In this document: one piece after another, positions 24,804-34,260 of the stretch
Layout: each line of letters starts with the position of its first letter
Position numbering within the stretch: the stretch's first letter is position 1
Assembly: GCA_002439165.1 (NCBI GenBank)
Contig: DJTE01000018.1
Span: 119,098 to 183,097 of the forward strand
DNA length: 64,000 nt
Direction: 5' to 3'
Source: Chryseobacterium indologenes
GTDB taxonomy: Bacteria > Bacteroidota > Bacteroidia > Flavobacteriales > Weeksellaceae
Translations under genes and position numbers: made by a program
Notes under the pieces: generated by a model
What the model was told of the DNA's origin: nothing
The model's input: the letters and a program-made list of their open reading frames with translations, nothing else
Database searches by the model: none

Positions 24804-26588
24804 ATGAAAAAATTACTATTTCTTCTTATTTCAGGGGGATTATGCACAACTTTTTATTCACAGAAGCTGGAATTTCAGGAATGCGGAACTGAAGAACTGA
24901 TGAAAAAGCATTATGCAAAGTTCCCGGAGGATAAAGCCCGCGATGATGCTTTCAATCTGGAACTCTCCCGGCTGATCAAAAGCGGAAAGCTGGCCTCCAG
25001 GCTGAATAAAAATCAGGTGTATGAAATTCCGCTTGTAGTACATGTTGTAGGAGATGGCAGTGCAATAGGAACTCCGAACAACAAGTCTGATGCAGATATC
25101 ATAGCATGGATCAATTACACCAACGGCGTATTTGCAGGAAGCTCATCCAGCGGAATGGCCGGAACCAGTGCGGTACTGCCTGTAAAATTTGTTTTTGCCC
25201 GGATAGATCCCAACTGTAACGCGACCAACGGAATCAACAGAATTAATGCTTCCCATCTTCCCAAATACGTAAGCGGCGGTGTAAACAATGACAATACAGC
25301 AAATGCCGTAACCGATTCTGAGATCACAGCCCTGGGAATGTGGGATACCAGCAAATATTATAATGTGTATGTCGTAAAAAGGCTGGCCTCCAATTCAGGC
25401 TTACTGAATGGCTTTGCCTATTATCCGGGAGGGCTCAATGATTTTTCTTTCATGTCTGCTTCCGCCTCTGCAGTCAATGCTCAGACGATGGCCCATGAAT
25501 TCGGACATGCGCTGGGCCTGCGCCATACCCACGAAGGCTATAATGAATCTACCGGAGCCTGCCCTGCCAATACAGACTGTACCCTTCAGGGAGATTTTGT
25601 ATGTGATACCGAACCAATGAAGAGTCTTTATCATTCTTCCGTTCCCGGTACCTGCCAGACCGGACAGATCAATCCGTGTACCAGCCAGGTGTATGCCGGA
25701 GGGGAAAAAAATGTTATGGCTTATACGTTCTGTTTCCGGAATTTATTCACACAGGGACAGACAGACCGTGCCGTTGCCCAGCTTCTGCGGTTCAGACAGT
25801 CCCTGGTTAATTCTCCGGTAACATCTGCTACGGTTCCTAATAACAGTTCTGTATTGACCGCAGCCTGTGTTCCCGCTTCCATTACCACTCCGGGAACCTT
25901 CAATATCGGGATTACTTCTGTAAAATTCGGAGATATCAATAATTATTCATCCAATTATAAGCAGGCTTCCAATAATTTTTATGAAAACTTTACCGGGGCT
26001 TATTGCCTGGGGAAATCAAAAACGACCATTCCGTCCGGAACAGCTACAACACTTACCGTAGGGCCGGGGCTGAATAATCCACATACCATCAGGGCTTATA
26101 TTGATTATAACAATGACGGGCAGTTCAATGAAACAACCGAACTGGTCCTCAATCAGAGCGGAATAAGCAACGGATCATTTGCTACTGCCTCTGTAACACC
26201 TCCGGCCGGGGCTGTGCTCAACACTCCGCTGAGAATGAGAGTTATTGGTGACTTCAATGGTATAGCAGTTACTGCATGTTATACCCCAACATACGGACAG
26301 GTAGAGGATTATTCGGTAATGATCGGGCAGAACAATTCATTATCAGTAAAGGATACAGAGACAAAAAATGCAGCAGAAATCAGCAGAGATGAAAATGATG
26401 TGTATGTAAAAAGCAATTTAAAAATACATTCTCTGCACATTTATGACGCTTCGGGAAGGCTTCTTACCAGCCAAAACAGTATTAAAGCCACAGAATACAG
26501 ATTCCCGGTCAGTCAAAAGAACATTATTGTAACAGCAACGGTTGTTCTGGAAGACGGAAGAGTGATTTCCAAAAAATTAAAATTCTAA
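24804..26588 (+). CDS. Secreted M43-like metalloprotease with GEVED and T9SS domains
   Basis: A 594-residue secreted protease. It has a signal peptide (to about 19), a pro-region, and a metzincin catalytic site HEFGHALGLRH at 231-241, with a Met-turn NVMAY near 308, as in pappalysin-type M43 peptidases. A GEVED domain follows (about 390-505, TIRAYIDYNNDGQFNE...VEDYSVMIG). The C-terminal ~75 residues look like a T9SS sorting domain. It probably degrades extracellular protein. The terminator downstream is shared with the convergent ABC exporter. Confidence 0.9.
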   Translation: MKKLLFLLISGGLCTTFYSQKLEFQECGTEELMKKHYAKFPEDKARDDAFNLELSRLIKSGKLASRLNKNQVYEIPLVVHVVGDGSAIGTPNNKSDADIIAWINYTNGVFAGSSSSGMAGTSAVLPVKFVFARIDPNCNATNGINRINASHLPKYVSGGVNNDNTANAVTDSEITALGMWDTSKYYNVYVVKRLASNSGLLNGFAYYPGGLNDFSFMSASASAVNAQTMAHEFGHALGLRHTHEGYNESTGACPANTDCTLQGDFVCDTEPMKSLYHSSVPGTCQTGQINPCTSQVYAGGEKNVMAYTFCFRNLFTQGQTDRAVAQLLRFRQSLVNSPVTSATVPNNSSVLTAACVPASITTPGTFNIGITSVKFGDINNYSSNYKQASNNFYENFTGAYCLGKSKTTIPSGTATTLTVGPGLNNPHTIRAYIDYNNDGQFNETTELVLNQSGISNGSFATASVTPPAGAVLNTPLRMRVIGDFNGIAVTACYTPTYGQVEDYSVMIGQNNSLSVKDTETKNAAEISRDENDVYVKSNLKIHSLHIYDASGRLLTSQNSIKATEYRFPVSQKNIIVTATVVLEDGRVISKKLKF

Positions 26589-26613
26589 GAGCCTTGTGAT
26601 AAATTTGCAGAAT

Positions 26614-26648
26614 AAAAAAGAGTTCCGTATTGTACAGAACTCTTTTTT
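26614..26648. terminator. Bidirectional terminator
   Basis: AAAAAAGAGTTC (26614-26625) pairs with GAACTCTTTTTT (26637-26648), one internal mismatch further in the loop, between convergent genes. Confidence 0.88.
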
Positions 26649-26670
26649 GTATTGTCAGTTTTAGCCCGAA

Positions 26671-28428
26671 TCAGACTTCTTCATCCTTCTCCATTTCCAC
26701 TTCATGTCTGAGCTGTGCTTTATACAGTGTGGCATAATATCCGTTCTTATCCAGCAGTTCAAGATGTTTTCCTTCTTCTACGATCTTTCCGTGTTCCATC
26801 ACAATGATCTTATCTGCCTTTTCGATGGTTGAAAGCCTGTGCGCAATAATAATGGAGGTCCTGTTTTTTGTGATCTTTTCAGTGGCTCTCTGGATCAGTT
26901 TCTCGCTTTCGTGGTCAATAGAGGATGTTGCCTCATCCAGAATTAAGATTTTAGGATCAGACAGATAGGCTCTGAGGAAAGATAGCAGCTGTCTCTGGCC
27001 TAAAGAAATGGAAGATCCCCTTTCGCTCACCACATAATCATATCCTCCGGGAAGCTGCTCAATAAACTGATCTACTTCTATTTCTCTCGCTCCCGCTTTT
27101 ATTTTTTCCAGCGTAATACTGTCGTCTCCGAAAGCAAGATTTTCAAAAATACTTCCGTGAAACAGGAAAACATCCTGCAGTACCACTCCTATATGACTTC
27201 TGAGGTTATACAGTTCATAATCTTTCAGGTCTACATTATCGATCAGAATTTTTCCTGAATTAATATCATAAAGCCTTGTGATCAGGCTGATAATCGTTGA
27301 TTTTCCTGCTCCGGTAGCACCTACAATGGCCACCGTTTCTCCCGGATTGACTTTGAAATCAATTCCTTTCAGTACTTCCTGCTTTTCATCGTAGGCAAAG
27401 CGCACATTCTCAAATTCTATTTTACCGTCGAAATGGTCTTTTTTCACGGTTCCTGTATTCGGCATTGAATTGTCTTCATCCATCAGTCCCAGCACTCTTT
27501 CTGCTCCTACAATACCCCTCTGGATATTATTAAAACGGTCTGCAATCTGCCTTAAAGGACGGATCAGCATGGAAATATACTGAATAAAAGCGATCACCAC
27601 CCCGGCACTGATCGTGATATACCCTCCATAAAACAGGATAAATCCGATGAAAAGAGATGATATAAGTTCTACAACGGGAAAGAACAGTGAAAAGATGAAT
27701 ACCGTTCTCAAAAGGGCCCCTTTCAGTGTAATATTGATCTCATCGAATTTTTTAAATTCTGATTCCTGCCTGTTGAAAACCTGGATGATAGGCATTCCGG
27801 CCAGCCTTTCCTGAACAAAGGAGTTCTGGGTTGCCGTCCAGTTTCTTTCATCTCCGAAAGCTTTTTTAAGTCTTTTCTGGAAAAACCGGGTAATCACTAC
27901 CATTAAAGGCAGAATAGCCAGCGTAATATAGCTCAGATGCACATTGGTGCTGAACATCATGACCAGCACAAAAATAATTCTCAGGATATCCCCGAAAACC
28001 ATCAGGAACCCGTCCGTATATACCGTAGCAATAGTCTCCACATCTCCTACGGCACGCGTTACCAGCTGCCCGATCGGAGTTTTATCAAAAAAAGAGGTCC
28101 TGAAATAGATGAGCTTTGCGTAAAGCCTCTGTCTTATATCACGGATAACGTTCTGAGAAATATAGTTGGAAAAATAAACCAGGAAAAAGTTCAGAACGGT
28201 TTCTGCAAATACCAGTCCTACCAATATGTAGATATGTTTCATCATCAAAGCTTTATCTTTAAGCTTGGTGATGTCATTATCCACTACTTCCATCGTAAGG
28301 TAAGGCCGGTAGGTAGAAACCATAGACAGTATAACGGAAATTATCAGGGTAATGATAAACCAGGAACGGAATTTCATCCCGATAAAGAACAGCCTCTTGA
28401 TAATCCCCCAGGTATCTTGTTTTTTCAT
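26671..28428 (-). CDS. ABC exporter half-transporter (MsbA/MDR-like)
   Basis: A 585-residue exporter subunit. Six transmembrane helices lie in residues 20-300, then an ATPase domain with Walker A GATGAGKST (370-378), a signature of I-S-L-G-Q (474-479 region) in place of canonical L-S-G-G-Q, Walker B ILILDE (494-499) and His530. It acts as a homo- or heterodimer, exporting lipid or drug; the substrate is unknown. The divergence of the signature is noted separately. It is followed by a terminator shared with the protease gene. Confidence 0.9.
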   Translation of the reverse strand: MKKQDTWGIIKRLFFIGMKFRSWFIITLIISVILSMVSTYRPYLTMEVVDNDITKLKDKALMMKHIYILVGLVFAETVLNFFLVYFSNYISQNVIRDIRQRLYAKLIYFRTSFFDKTPIGQLVTRAVGDVETIATVYTDGFLMVFGDILRIIFVLVMMFSTNVHLSYITLAILPLMVVITRFFQKRLKKAFGDERNWTATQNSFVQERLAGMPIIQVFNRQESEFKKFDEINITLKGALLRTVFIFSLFFPVVELISSLFIGFILFYGGYITISAGVVIAFIQYISMLIRPLRQIADRFNNIQRGIVGAERVLGLMDEDNSMPNTGTVKKDHFDGKIEFENVRFAYDEKQEVLKGIDFKVNPGETVAIVGATGAGKSTIISLITRLYDINSGKILIDNVDLKDYELYNLRSHIGVVLQDVFLFHGSIFENLAFGDDSITLEKIKAGAREIEVDQFIEQLPGGYDYVVSERGSSISLGQRQLLSFLRAYLSDPKILILDEATSSIDHESEKLIQRATEKITKNRTSIIIAHRLSTIEKADKIIVMEHGKIVEEGKHLELLDKNGYYATLYKAQLRHEVEMEKDEEV

Positions 28429-28650
28429 TGTACGAATTGAAGAAAAGAATTAAAAATTCCGTACAAAAATAAGACTTTATAATTTGTCTGCCTTTACAAC
28501 TTCATCAATTCATCATAGAAAATGTCAGATAGGTATCATTTACAGAATGAATAGTTTGTGCTTTTTCTGCCTATCTTACTTCAGAACAAACCGGTCCTGA
28601 TCCGGAATCTGTTCCGTAAATGTATGTTTTCAGAATTCCCGTATGTTCAG

Positions 28651-28944
28651 TTATTTTTTGTTCCGGCGTATTCCAAAATACCATCCAACCAGTAAAGCAA
28701 CAATAGCAGAAAGAATCCAGCCCAGAATATTCACCAGGGTAAATGAATGAAAATCCATATCCTGCGAATAATGATTGGGATCGAGGATGATTCCCGCCAT
28801 TCCGTATATAAGGCCAAATATGAACTGTAATCCGAAACACAGGACAATTCCTAAAAAACCGTACAGCCATTTCTTTTTTCCGGAACGGGCTGCCAGTTTT
28901 TCATAATATAAAAATACGGCTGCTGCAATAAGTACGGAAATCAT
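28651..28944 (-). CDS. Small hypothetical membrane protein
   Basis: A 97-residue protein with three hydrophobic segments (about 1-14, 26-50, 66-90) and a basic tail. It starts 11 bases after the truA stop, so is likely in one transcript with truA. Family not recognised. A competing frame in the same interval is hydrophilic and not favoured. Confidence 0.6.
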   Translation of the reverse strand: MISVLIAAAVFLYYEKLAARSGKKKWLYGFLGIVLCFGLQFIFGLIYGMAGIILDPNHYSQDMDFHSFTLVNILGWILSAIVALLVGWYFGIRRNKK

Positions 28945-28955
28945 AAGCTTCAGGT

Positions 28956-29687
28956 TTAAAATTCGTATCCTACATCCACAAGGTACAGGCCGTGCCCGGG
29001 AGCAGAAGTTCCCGCAGCATTCCGGTTTTTATCTTCAATCACCTTACGCAGGTCTTCCGGTTTTATTTTCCCGGTTCCGATCTCCACCATAGTTCCAACA
29101 ATGGCGCGGACCATATTTCTGAGGAAACGGTTGGCAGAAACCGTAAATTTCAGTTCTGTTCCTTCCTGTTCCCATTCGGCCTTGTAAATCCTGCAGATAT
29201 TGGTTTTATTATCGGTTTTCAGCTTGGCAAAACTTGTAAAATCCTCATATTCAAAGAGTATCTTACAGGCCTCGTTCATTTTATCAATATCAAGAGGTCT
29301 TTTCCAGTGCTGCCATGCAGATTCCCGGGTGAAAGGATTTTTGGCAAGGGAAATATAGTATTCGTAGGTTCTGTACGTAGCATCAAAGCGGGCATGGAAA
29401 TCATCCTTTACGGGAAATATTCTTTTCACAGCAATATCCGGGGGCAGAAAACTGTTCAGTTTGTGCGGAAGATTTTCATCCGGCACTTTTTCCGTATCAA
29501 AATGAGCAAATATTTTTTTTGCATGCACACCGGTATCTGTTCGCCCGGCTCCTGTGGTTTTGATTTCTTCTCTCAAAATTGTGGAAAGTGCTTTTTCCAG
29601 CTCTTCCTGTACAGAAACAGCGTCCGGCTGTATCTGATAGCCGAAATAATTTTTTCCGTTGTAAGAAAATTCTATAAAGTATCTCAA
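28956..29687 (-). CDS. truA: tRNA pseudouridine synthase A
   Basis: A 243-residue enzyme that converts U38-U40 in the anticodon stem-loop of many tRNAs to pseudouridine. The catalytic block GAGRTDTGVHA gives Asp51; the HARFDATYRTYEYYI and RFLRNMVRAIVGTMVEIG blocks match the family. The length fits. It is divergent from lpxK with a 109-bp shared upstream region. Confidence 0.95.
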   Translation of the reverse strand: MRYFIEFSYNGKNYFGYQIQPDAVSVQEELEKALSTILREEIKTTGAGRTDTGVHAKKIFAHFDTEKVPDENLPHKLNSFLPPDIAVKRIFPVKDDFHARFDATYRTYEYYISLAKNPFTRESAWQHWKRPLDIDKMNEACKILFEYEDFTSFAKLKTDNKTNICRIYKAEWEQEGTELKFTVSANRFLRNMVRAIVGTMVEIGTGKIKPEDLRKVIEDKNRNAAGTSAPGHGLYLVDVGYEF

Positions 29688-29781
29688 GGTATTTCAATAA
29701 CTCCACAAAAATACTTTAATTTAACGAAATAATTGTTGAAAAGTCTTTGAGAATATTGCATCAAATCCCTGCGAAAATTCC

Positions 29782-29789
29782 TATTTTTG
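29782..29789 (+). promoter_or_regulatory. -7 box for lpxK
   Basis: TATTTTTG matches the Bacteroidota -7 box TAnnTTTG, only 7 bases before the lpxK ATG. A good -33 partner is not evident, and the transcript would have almost no leader. Confidence 0.45.
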
Positions 29790-29796
29790 CAATCGT

Positions 29797-30822
29797 ATGA
29801 AAAGATGGTACCTTTATCCTTTTTCCCTGGGTTATCATTTGGTAACGGGTATCCGAAACACAATGTATGATCTGGGAATTTTTAAGTCAACAAAGTTCAA
29901 AACACCGATTATCAATGTCGGCAACCTTTCCGTAGGCGGAAGTGGAAAATCGCCTATGGTGATGTATCTTGCCCAATACCTGTCCAAGCATTACCGGACC
30001 GGTGTACTTTCGCGTGGTTACGGAAGACTGACGAAAGGCTACGAGGTAACGAATTACGACAGTAATTATAAAATGGTGGGCGATGAGGCGATGCAGCTTT
30101 TTGAACGTTTTAAAAACCGCTTTGTGATTGCCGTTTCAGAGAAAAGAGTTCCCGGTGCCAGAAAAGTGATTGAGGATATGGATCTGGATGTTCTGGTTCT
30201 GGATGATGCCTTTCAGCACAGAGCCATTAAACCCGGCTTCAATATTCTGATGACCGACTTTAATGATCCGTTTTTTAAAGACCATCTTCTCCCGGCAGGA
30301 GATCTGAGAGAATCAAGGGCCGGCTCCAAAAGGGCAGATATCATTATGGTAAGCAAATGCCCGGATGAACTGACTGAAGAGACCAAACGGTACTATATTT
30401 CAAGGATCAGACCTTCCCATCACCAGAAAGTATTCTTTTCGTCCATCGGTTATGACGAAAATGTGTACGGAAAAGATAAAATGCTTCCGGATAATAACCT
30501 GAATTATTATGACATCCTGCTGATCACCGGTATTGCCAACCCCAAACCTCTTCTTGAGCATCTGGCAAAATTTTCGCAGAGAGTTAAACACCTTAAATTC
30601 AGGGATCATCACAGTTTCACGGATGATGATATTAAGAAAATCACTGCTGAATACAAGAAATTGGGAGAATACAAACTGATCCTGACTACCGAGAAAGATT
30701 ATGTCCGTCTGAAAACTTTTGACTATCTTAGAGAAATTGTTTACTACTGGCCTATCAATGTAATTATTGATAAAAAGGAAGAATTCAATCAAATCATCTT
30801 AGATTATGTTAGAAAAAATTAA
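29797..30822 (+). CDS. lpxK: Tetraacyldisaccharide 4'-kinase
   Basis: A 341-residue lipid A biosynthesis enzyme that phosphorylates tetraacyldisaccharide 1-phosphate at the inner membrane. Near the N-terminus is the P-loop GNLSVGGSGKSP at 42-53, followed by the S-R-G-Y-G-R block and the D-D-A-F-Q-H motif. It overlaps the purine nucleoside phosphorylase gene by 17 bases, so the two are coupled even though their pathways differ. Confidence 0.94.
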   Translation: MKRWYLYPFSLGYHLVTGIRNTMYDLGIFKSTKFKTPIINVGNLSVGGSGKSPMVMYLAQYLSKHYRTGVLSRGYGRLTKGYEVTNYDSNYKMVGDEAMQLFERFKNRFVIAVSEKRVPGARKVIEDMDLDVLVLDDAFQHRAIKPGFNILMTDFNDPFFKDHLLPAGDLRESRAGSKRADIIMVSKCPDELTEETKRYYISRIRPSHHQKVFFSSIGYDENVYGKDKMLPDNNLNYYDILLITGIANPKPLLEHLAKFSQRVKHLKFRDHHSFTDDDIKKITAEYKKLGEYKLILTTEKDYVRLKTFDYLREIVYYWPINVIIDKKEEFNQIILDYVRKN

Positions 30823-31621
30823 GCAGACATCAGATTTTATCAGAGGAATTATTCAGGATGTTCCGGATTTTGCCATTGTATTAGGTTCCGGATTAGGAAA
30901 ACTGCAGGATGAAGTACAGGCGATCCATACACTGGAATATGCTGAAATTCCCAATTTCCCGCAGACTACGGTTGCAGGACATGGAGGAAAACTAATCTAC
31001 GGAATCTTAGAGGACAAAAAAGTGCTGATGATGAGCGGCCGTTTTCACTACTATGAAGGCCATTCTATGGAAACAGTAACCTTCCCGGTACGCATTTTTC
31101 ACATGCTGGGCATTAAAAACCTGATCCTTTCCAATGCTTCGGGCGGAGTGAATCCTGCCTACAACGTAGCTGATATTGTGATTTTAAAGGACCACATCAA
31201 TATGATGCCTGAACACCCGCTTCGTGGCAGAAATATTGATTCATTCGGCCCCCGTTTTGTGGATATGAGTGAACCTTACAACAGGAAAATGATTGAGACG
31301 GCTGAAAAAGCTGCCGTAGAAAATAATATTAAAATCCATCAGGGCGTGTATGTAGGCCTGCAGGGGCCAACCTTTGAAACTCCGGCAGAATACGGTATGA
31401 TCAAAGCTATCGGTGGAGATATGGTAGGAATGAGCACCGTTCCGGAAGTGATCGTTGCCAGACATATGAGTATGGACGTTTTCTGTATTTCCATTATTAC
31501 AGACCTGGGAGGCCCGGATATTGCCTATTCCGTATCCCATGAAGAAGTCCTGAATGCTGCCAATAAAGCCATGCCGAATGTAATTGCCGTTGTGAAAGGG
31601 CTGATCAGAAATTATCCGTAA
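30806..31621 (+). CDS. Purine nucleoside phosphorylase
   Basis: A 271-residue class I (trimeric, inosine/guanosine-type) phosphorylase. It shows the VLGSGLG phosphate loop at 25-31, the GHGGKL block, SGRFHYYEGH, the NASGGVNP segment, the GLQGPTFETPAEY block and a C-terminal TDLGG. It cleaves purine nucleosides with phosphate for base salvage. Translated from within the lpxK 3' end (17-base overlap). Confidence 0.93.
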   Translation: MLEKIKQTSDFIRGIIQDVPDFAIVLGSGLGKLQDEVQAIHTLEYAEIPNFPQTTVAGHGGKLIYGILEDKKVLMMSGRFHYYEGHSMETVTFPVRIFHMLGIKNLILSNASGGVNPAYNVADIVILKDHINMMPEHPLRGRNIDSFGPRFVDMSEPYNRKMIETAEKAAVENNIKIHQGVYVGLQGPTFETPAEYGMIKAIGGDMVGMSTVPEVIVARHMSMDVFCISIITDLGGPDIAYSVSHEEVLNAANKAMPNVIAVVKGLIRNYP

Positions 31622-31919
31622 TTTAAAAATACCTGTAAAGGTTTACCTTGAATTTTTTATTCTCGCTGATTTTGCAGAGGACACAGATTTTTAAAAATTT
31701 AAGTGCACTTTTCAACGTACAGTTTATTTCTAAGGAAACCCGTGCATTAAATAATTCACCTTCATCTTTTATCTATAAATTATGTTCTTCTATTCATGAT
31801 AAATCCGAACCGATACACATTCATAGAAATTTTCGATCTCATAAATTTTTCTTAATTCATTGAAAATCGATTTCCGGTTGCGATTCATTGTTTAGATTTG
31901 TACTGAGAAATTGTAAGAA
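31622..31919. other. Intergenic region, no convincing gene
   Basis: A 298-bp AT-rich stretch. Near its start are GCAGAT-repeat remnants (about 31655-31690, TGATTTTGCAGAGGACACAGATT). An open frame of 71 codons (31648-31863) is AT-biased and homology-free, so probably not a gene. A -7 box TAGATTTG lies at 31893-31900. Confidence 0.5.
31893..31900 (+). promoter_or_regulatory. -7 box for the thioredoxin-like gene
   Basis: TAGATTTG matches TAnnTTTG and lies 19 bases before the ATG at 31920. No clean -33 element is seen. Confidence 0.4.
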
Positions 31920-32435
31920 ATGAGAAAGTTATTATTAATATTTGTGATGGGTATTTTCGGATTAGGTTTTTCCCAAGAGGCTCCTGCCGTTCTTAAGAAA
32001 GGCTTTTCTAAAGAAGCTCTGAAGCAGAAACTGGAAGATGAGGATGGAAAAACAGTCAGTATTCAACAGATTCTGGATCAGCATAAAGGGAAAGTTTTAG
32101 TGATCGACTTCTGGGCCGGATGGTGCAGAGACTGTCTGAAGGCACTTCCTAAAGCTGAAGAACTGGAAAAAAACAATCCTGATGTAGATTTTGTATTTCT
32201 TTCGCTTGAAAAATCAAAAGAGAGCTTTGATAAAAGTCTTGCCAGATTCAATATGAAGGATAAGGATAATTACTGGTTTGCTTCCGGATGGAAAAATAAT
32301 TTCAATAATTATGTTGACCTCAACTGGATTCCGAGATATATGGTTATCGACCAGAAATCCGGTATTGCCAAATATTATGCTATTTCTCCGGAAGACCCCG
32401 AAATTCAGCAGACCATAGATAATCTTTTAAAATAA
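31920..32435 (+). CDS. Secreted thioredoxin-like protein
   Basis: A 171-residue protein with a signal peptide (MRKLLLIFVMGIFGLGFSQ). The TlpA/ResA-like fold is shown by VIDFWAGWCRDC at 61-72 with redox Cys69 and Cys72 (active site WCRDC, unusual inner residues R-D), and the cis-Pro region W-I-P-R-Y. It likely performs disulfide exchange in the periplasm. A GNAT gene follows after 17 bases. Confidence 0.88.
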   Translation: MRKLLLIFVMGIFGLGFSQEAPAVLKKGFSKEALKQKLEDEDGKTVSIQQILDQHKGKVLVIDFWAGWCRDCLKALPKAEELEKNNPDVDFVFLSLEKSKESFDKSLARFNMKDKDNYWFASGWKNNFNNYVDLNWIPRYMVIDQKSGIAKYYAISPEDPEIQQTIDNLLK

Positions 32436-32452
32436 TTCTACACTTTGACGCC

Positions 32453-32911
32453 ATGATTATAAGAGAAGCAACGGAACAGGACCTGGAAATTCTTTTAACA
32501 TTCGAGCAGGGAATTGTTTCTGCAGAAAGACCATTTAACTCTACCCTTATTGAAGGTGAAATCCATTATTATGATCTGGGCCATTTCATAAAGTCCCCGG
32601 ATGCCGTTTTAATTGTTGCTGAAGAGAATAATGAGATTGTTGCCTCCGGTTACGGACTTATTAAAGATACGGAGAAGGATTATTATAAGTTTAAGACCTA
32701 TGCTTATCTGGGATTTATGTACGTAAAACCGGAATACCGGGGAAAAGGAATCAACAAACTGATTACCGATGAGCTGATCAGCTGGTCGAAATCAAGGAAT
32801 ATTTCAGAGATCAGACTGGATGTTTATGCACAGAATGAAGCGGCTATAAAAGCTTATGAAAAAGCAGGGTTTGAACCGCTTCTTCTTACGATGAGACTAA
32901 AAAATAGGTAA
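32453..32911 (+). CDS. GNAT family N-acetyltransferase
   Basis: A 152-residue acetyltransferase. The acetyl-CoA-binding motif lies at about 99-104 (Y-R-G-K-G-I in VKPEYRGKGINKLI), followed by the IRLDVYAQNEAAIKAYEKAGF block. The substrate is unknown. It is downstream of, and probably co-transcribed with, the thioredoxin-like gene. Confidence 0.88.
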   Translation: MIIREATEQDLEILLTFEQGIVSAERPFNSTLIEGEIHYYDLGHFIKSPDAVLIVAEENNEIVASGYGLIKDTEKDYYKFKTYAYLGFMYVKPEYRGKGINKLITDELISWSKSRNISEIRLDVYAQNEAAIKAYEKAGFEPLLLTMRLKNR

Positions 32912-33059
32912 ACTGCAGGAATAATTTTCACAGCGTTTTAATTTAAAACTATTTGTTGATAACTGTCTGTATATTATAAACCTGTTTAAACTTTTTACGG
33001 GACTTTAAAGGTATAAAATTAACCTGCGATCTTTAAACAGATCTTATAAACATGGACTT

Positions 33060-33113
33060 CTTTACTTTCCATCTCCTCACCTCCATCTTCCATCATCCTT
33101 TCCTCTAAAACCC
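33060..33113 (+). other. Pyrimidine-rich tract upstream of dinB
   Basis: About 54 bases of the upstream region are mainly C and T (runs such as TTTCCATCTCCTCACCTCC). It ends at the dinB -7 box. The meaning is unknown; it is recorded because its base make-up differs from the AT-rich flanks. Confidence 0.35.
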
Positions 33114-33121
33114 TATCTTTG
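33114..33121 (+). promoter_or_regulatory. -7 box for dinB
   Basis: TATCTTTG matches TAnnTTTG and ends four bases before the ATG at 33126, suggesting a leaderless or near-leaderless transcript. Confidence 0.45.
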
Positions 33122-33125
33122 TATT

Positions 33126-34217
33126 ATGGACCTGCCGCTTCGTAAGATTATTCATGTGGATATGGATGCATTTTATGCTTCCGTGGAGCAGCACGACAAT
33201 CCGGAGCTTAAAGGCAAACCTATTGCGGTGGGAGGCCAGCACCGTGGAGTGGTTGCTGCCGCAAGCTATGAAGCCCGGAAATATGGGGTACGTTCTGCCA
33301 TGCCCAGTAAAACGGCCCGTGAGAGATGCCCTCATCTTATTTTTGTTCCTCCCCGCTTCGCCCGGTACAAAGAAATTTCAAGAACGATCAGAGAGATTTT
33401 TCATGAATATACGGATCTTGTGGAGCCGTTATCCCTGGATGAAGCTTACCTTGATGTTACAGAGAACAAAAAAGGGATGGAATCGGCTAATCTCATTGCC
33501 CGTGAGATCCGGCAGAAAATATTTGATCAGACCGGATTAACAGCTTCAGCAGGAATTTCAGTCAATAAATTTCTGGCAAAAGTAGCTTCAGATATCAATA
33601 AGCCCAACGGCCAGAAAACCATTCATCCCGATAAAGTTGAGGGGTTCCTGGAAGAACTTCCTGTTGAAAAATTTTACGGTGTAGGAAAGGTTACAGCTAA
33701 CAAAATGTTTAGTTTAGGGATTTACAAAGGAAAAGATTTAAAGAAAAGATCTCTGGAAGAGCTGGAACGTCTTTTCGGAAAGTCCGGCAGACATTATTAC
33801 AATGTGGTAAGAGGTATCCACACTTCGGAAGTAAAACCGCACCGCATTCAGAAAAGTGTAGCTGTTGAAAGAACTTTTTTTGAAGATCTTTTTGATGAGC
33901 AGCAAATCGATGAAAAGCTTGAAAATCTAGGACAGGAACTGCATCAGCGGTTACAGAAAAATAATATTCTGGGGAGGACCCTTACTTTAAAAATAAAATA
34001 CAAAGATTTCTCTATGTTCACGAGGAGTATCACCAAAGAGGATTTTTTTTCTTCACCGGAACAGTATTTCAATACCGGGAAAAAGCTCTGGGAACTCCGT
34101 CCTTACAATAAACCTGTAAGATTACTGGGACTATCTCTGTCTCATCTTAATACGGAAGAAAAAAAACAGGTCTCTATTCAACTAAAAATCCCGTTTGAAG
34201 AATTTGAAAATCAGTAG
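33126..34217 (+). CDS. dinB: DNA polymerase IV
   Basis: A 363-residue Y-family lesion-bypass polymerase. The catalytic acids are in HVDMDAFYASVE (Asp12, near the N-terminus) and LSLDEAYLDVT (Asp105, Glu106). The little-finger domain spans about 240-355. The length is typical. It synthesises DNA across damaged bases with low fidelity. The upstream gap (214 bases) contains a pyrimidine tract and a -7 box immediately before the ATG. Confidence 0.95.
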   Translation: MDLPLRKIIHVDMDAFYASVEQHDNPELKGKPIAVGGQHRGVVAAASYEARKYGVRSAMPSKTARERCPHLIFVPPRFARYKEISRTIREIFHEYTDLVEPLSLDEAYLDVTENKKGMESANLIAREIRQKIFDQTGLTASAGISVNKFLAKVASDINKPNGQKTIHPDKVEGFLEELPVEKFYGVGKVTANKMFSLGIYKGKDLKKRSLEELERLFGKSGRHYYNVVRGIHTSEVKPHRIQKSVAVERTFFEDLFDEQQIDEKLENLGQELHQRLQKNNILGRTLTLKIKYKDFSMFTRSITKEDFFSSPEQYFNTGKKLWELRPYNKPVRLLGLSLSHLNTEEKKQVSIQLKIPFEEFENQ

Positions 34218-34260
34218 ATGAAAAATTTTCACTATCTTGTATTGACCAAATGCATTATAT

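Noticed and set aside
28571..28870. 99-codon minus-strand frame overlapping the small membrane protein gene
   Set aside because: The alternative frame at 28651-28944 gives clear membrane segments and follows truA by 11 bases; this one does not.
31648..31863. 71-codon open frame after the purine nucleoside phosphorylase gene
   Set aside because: AT-biased, no recognisable protein pattern, includes repeat remnants.
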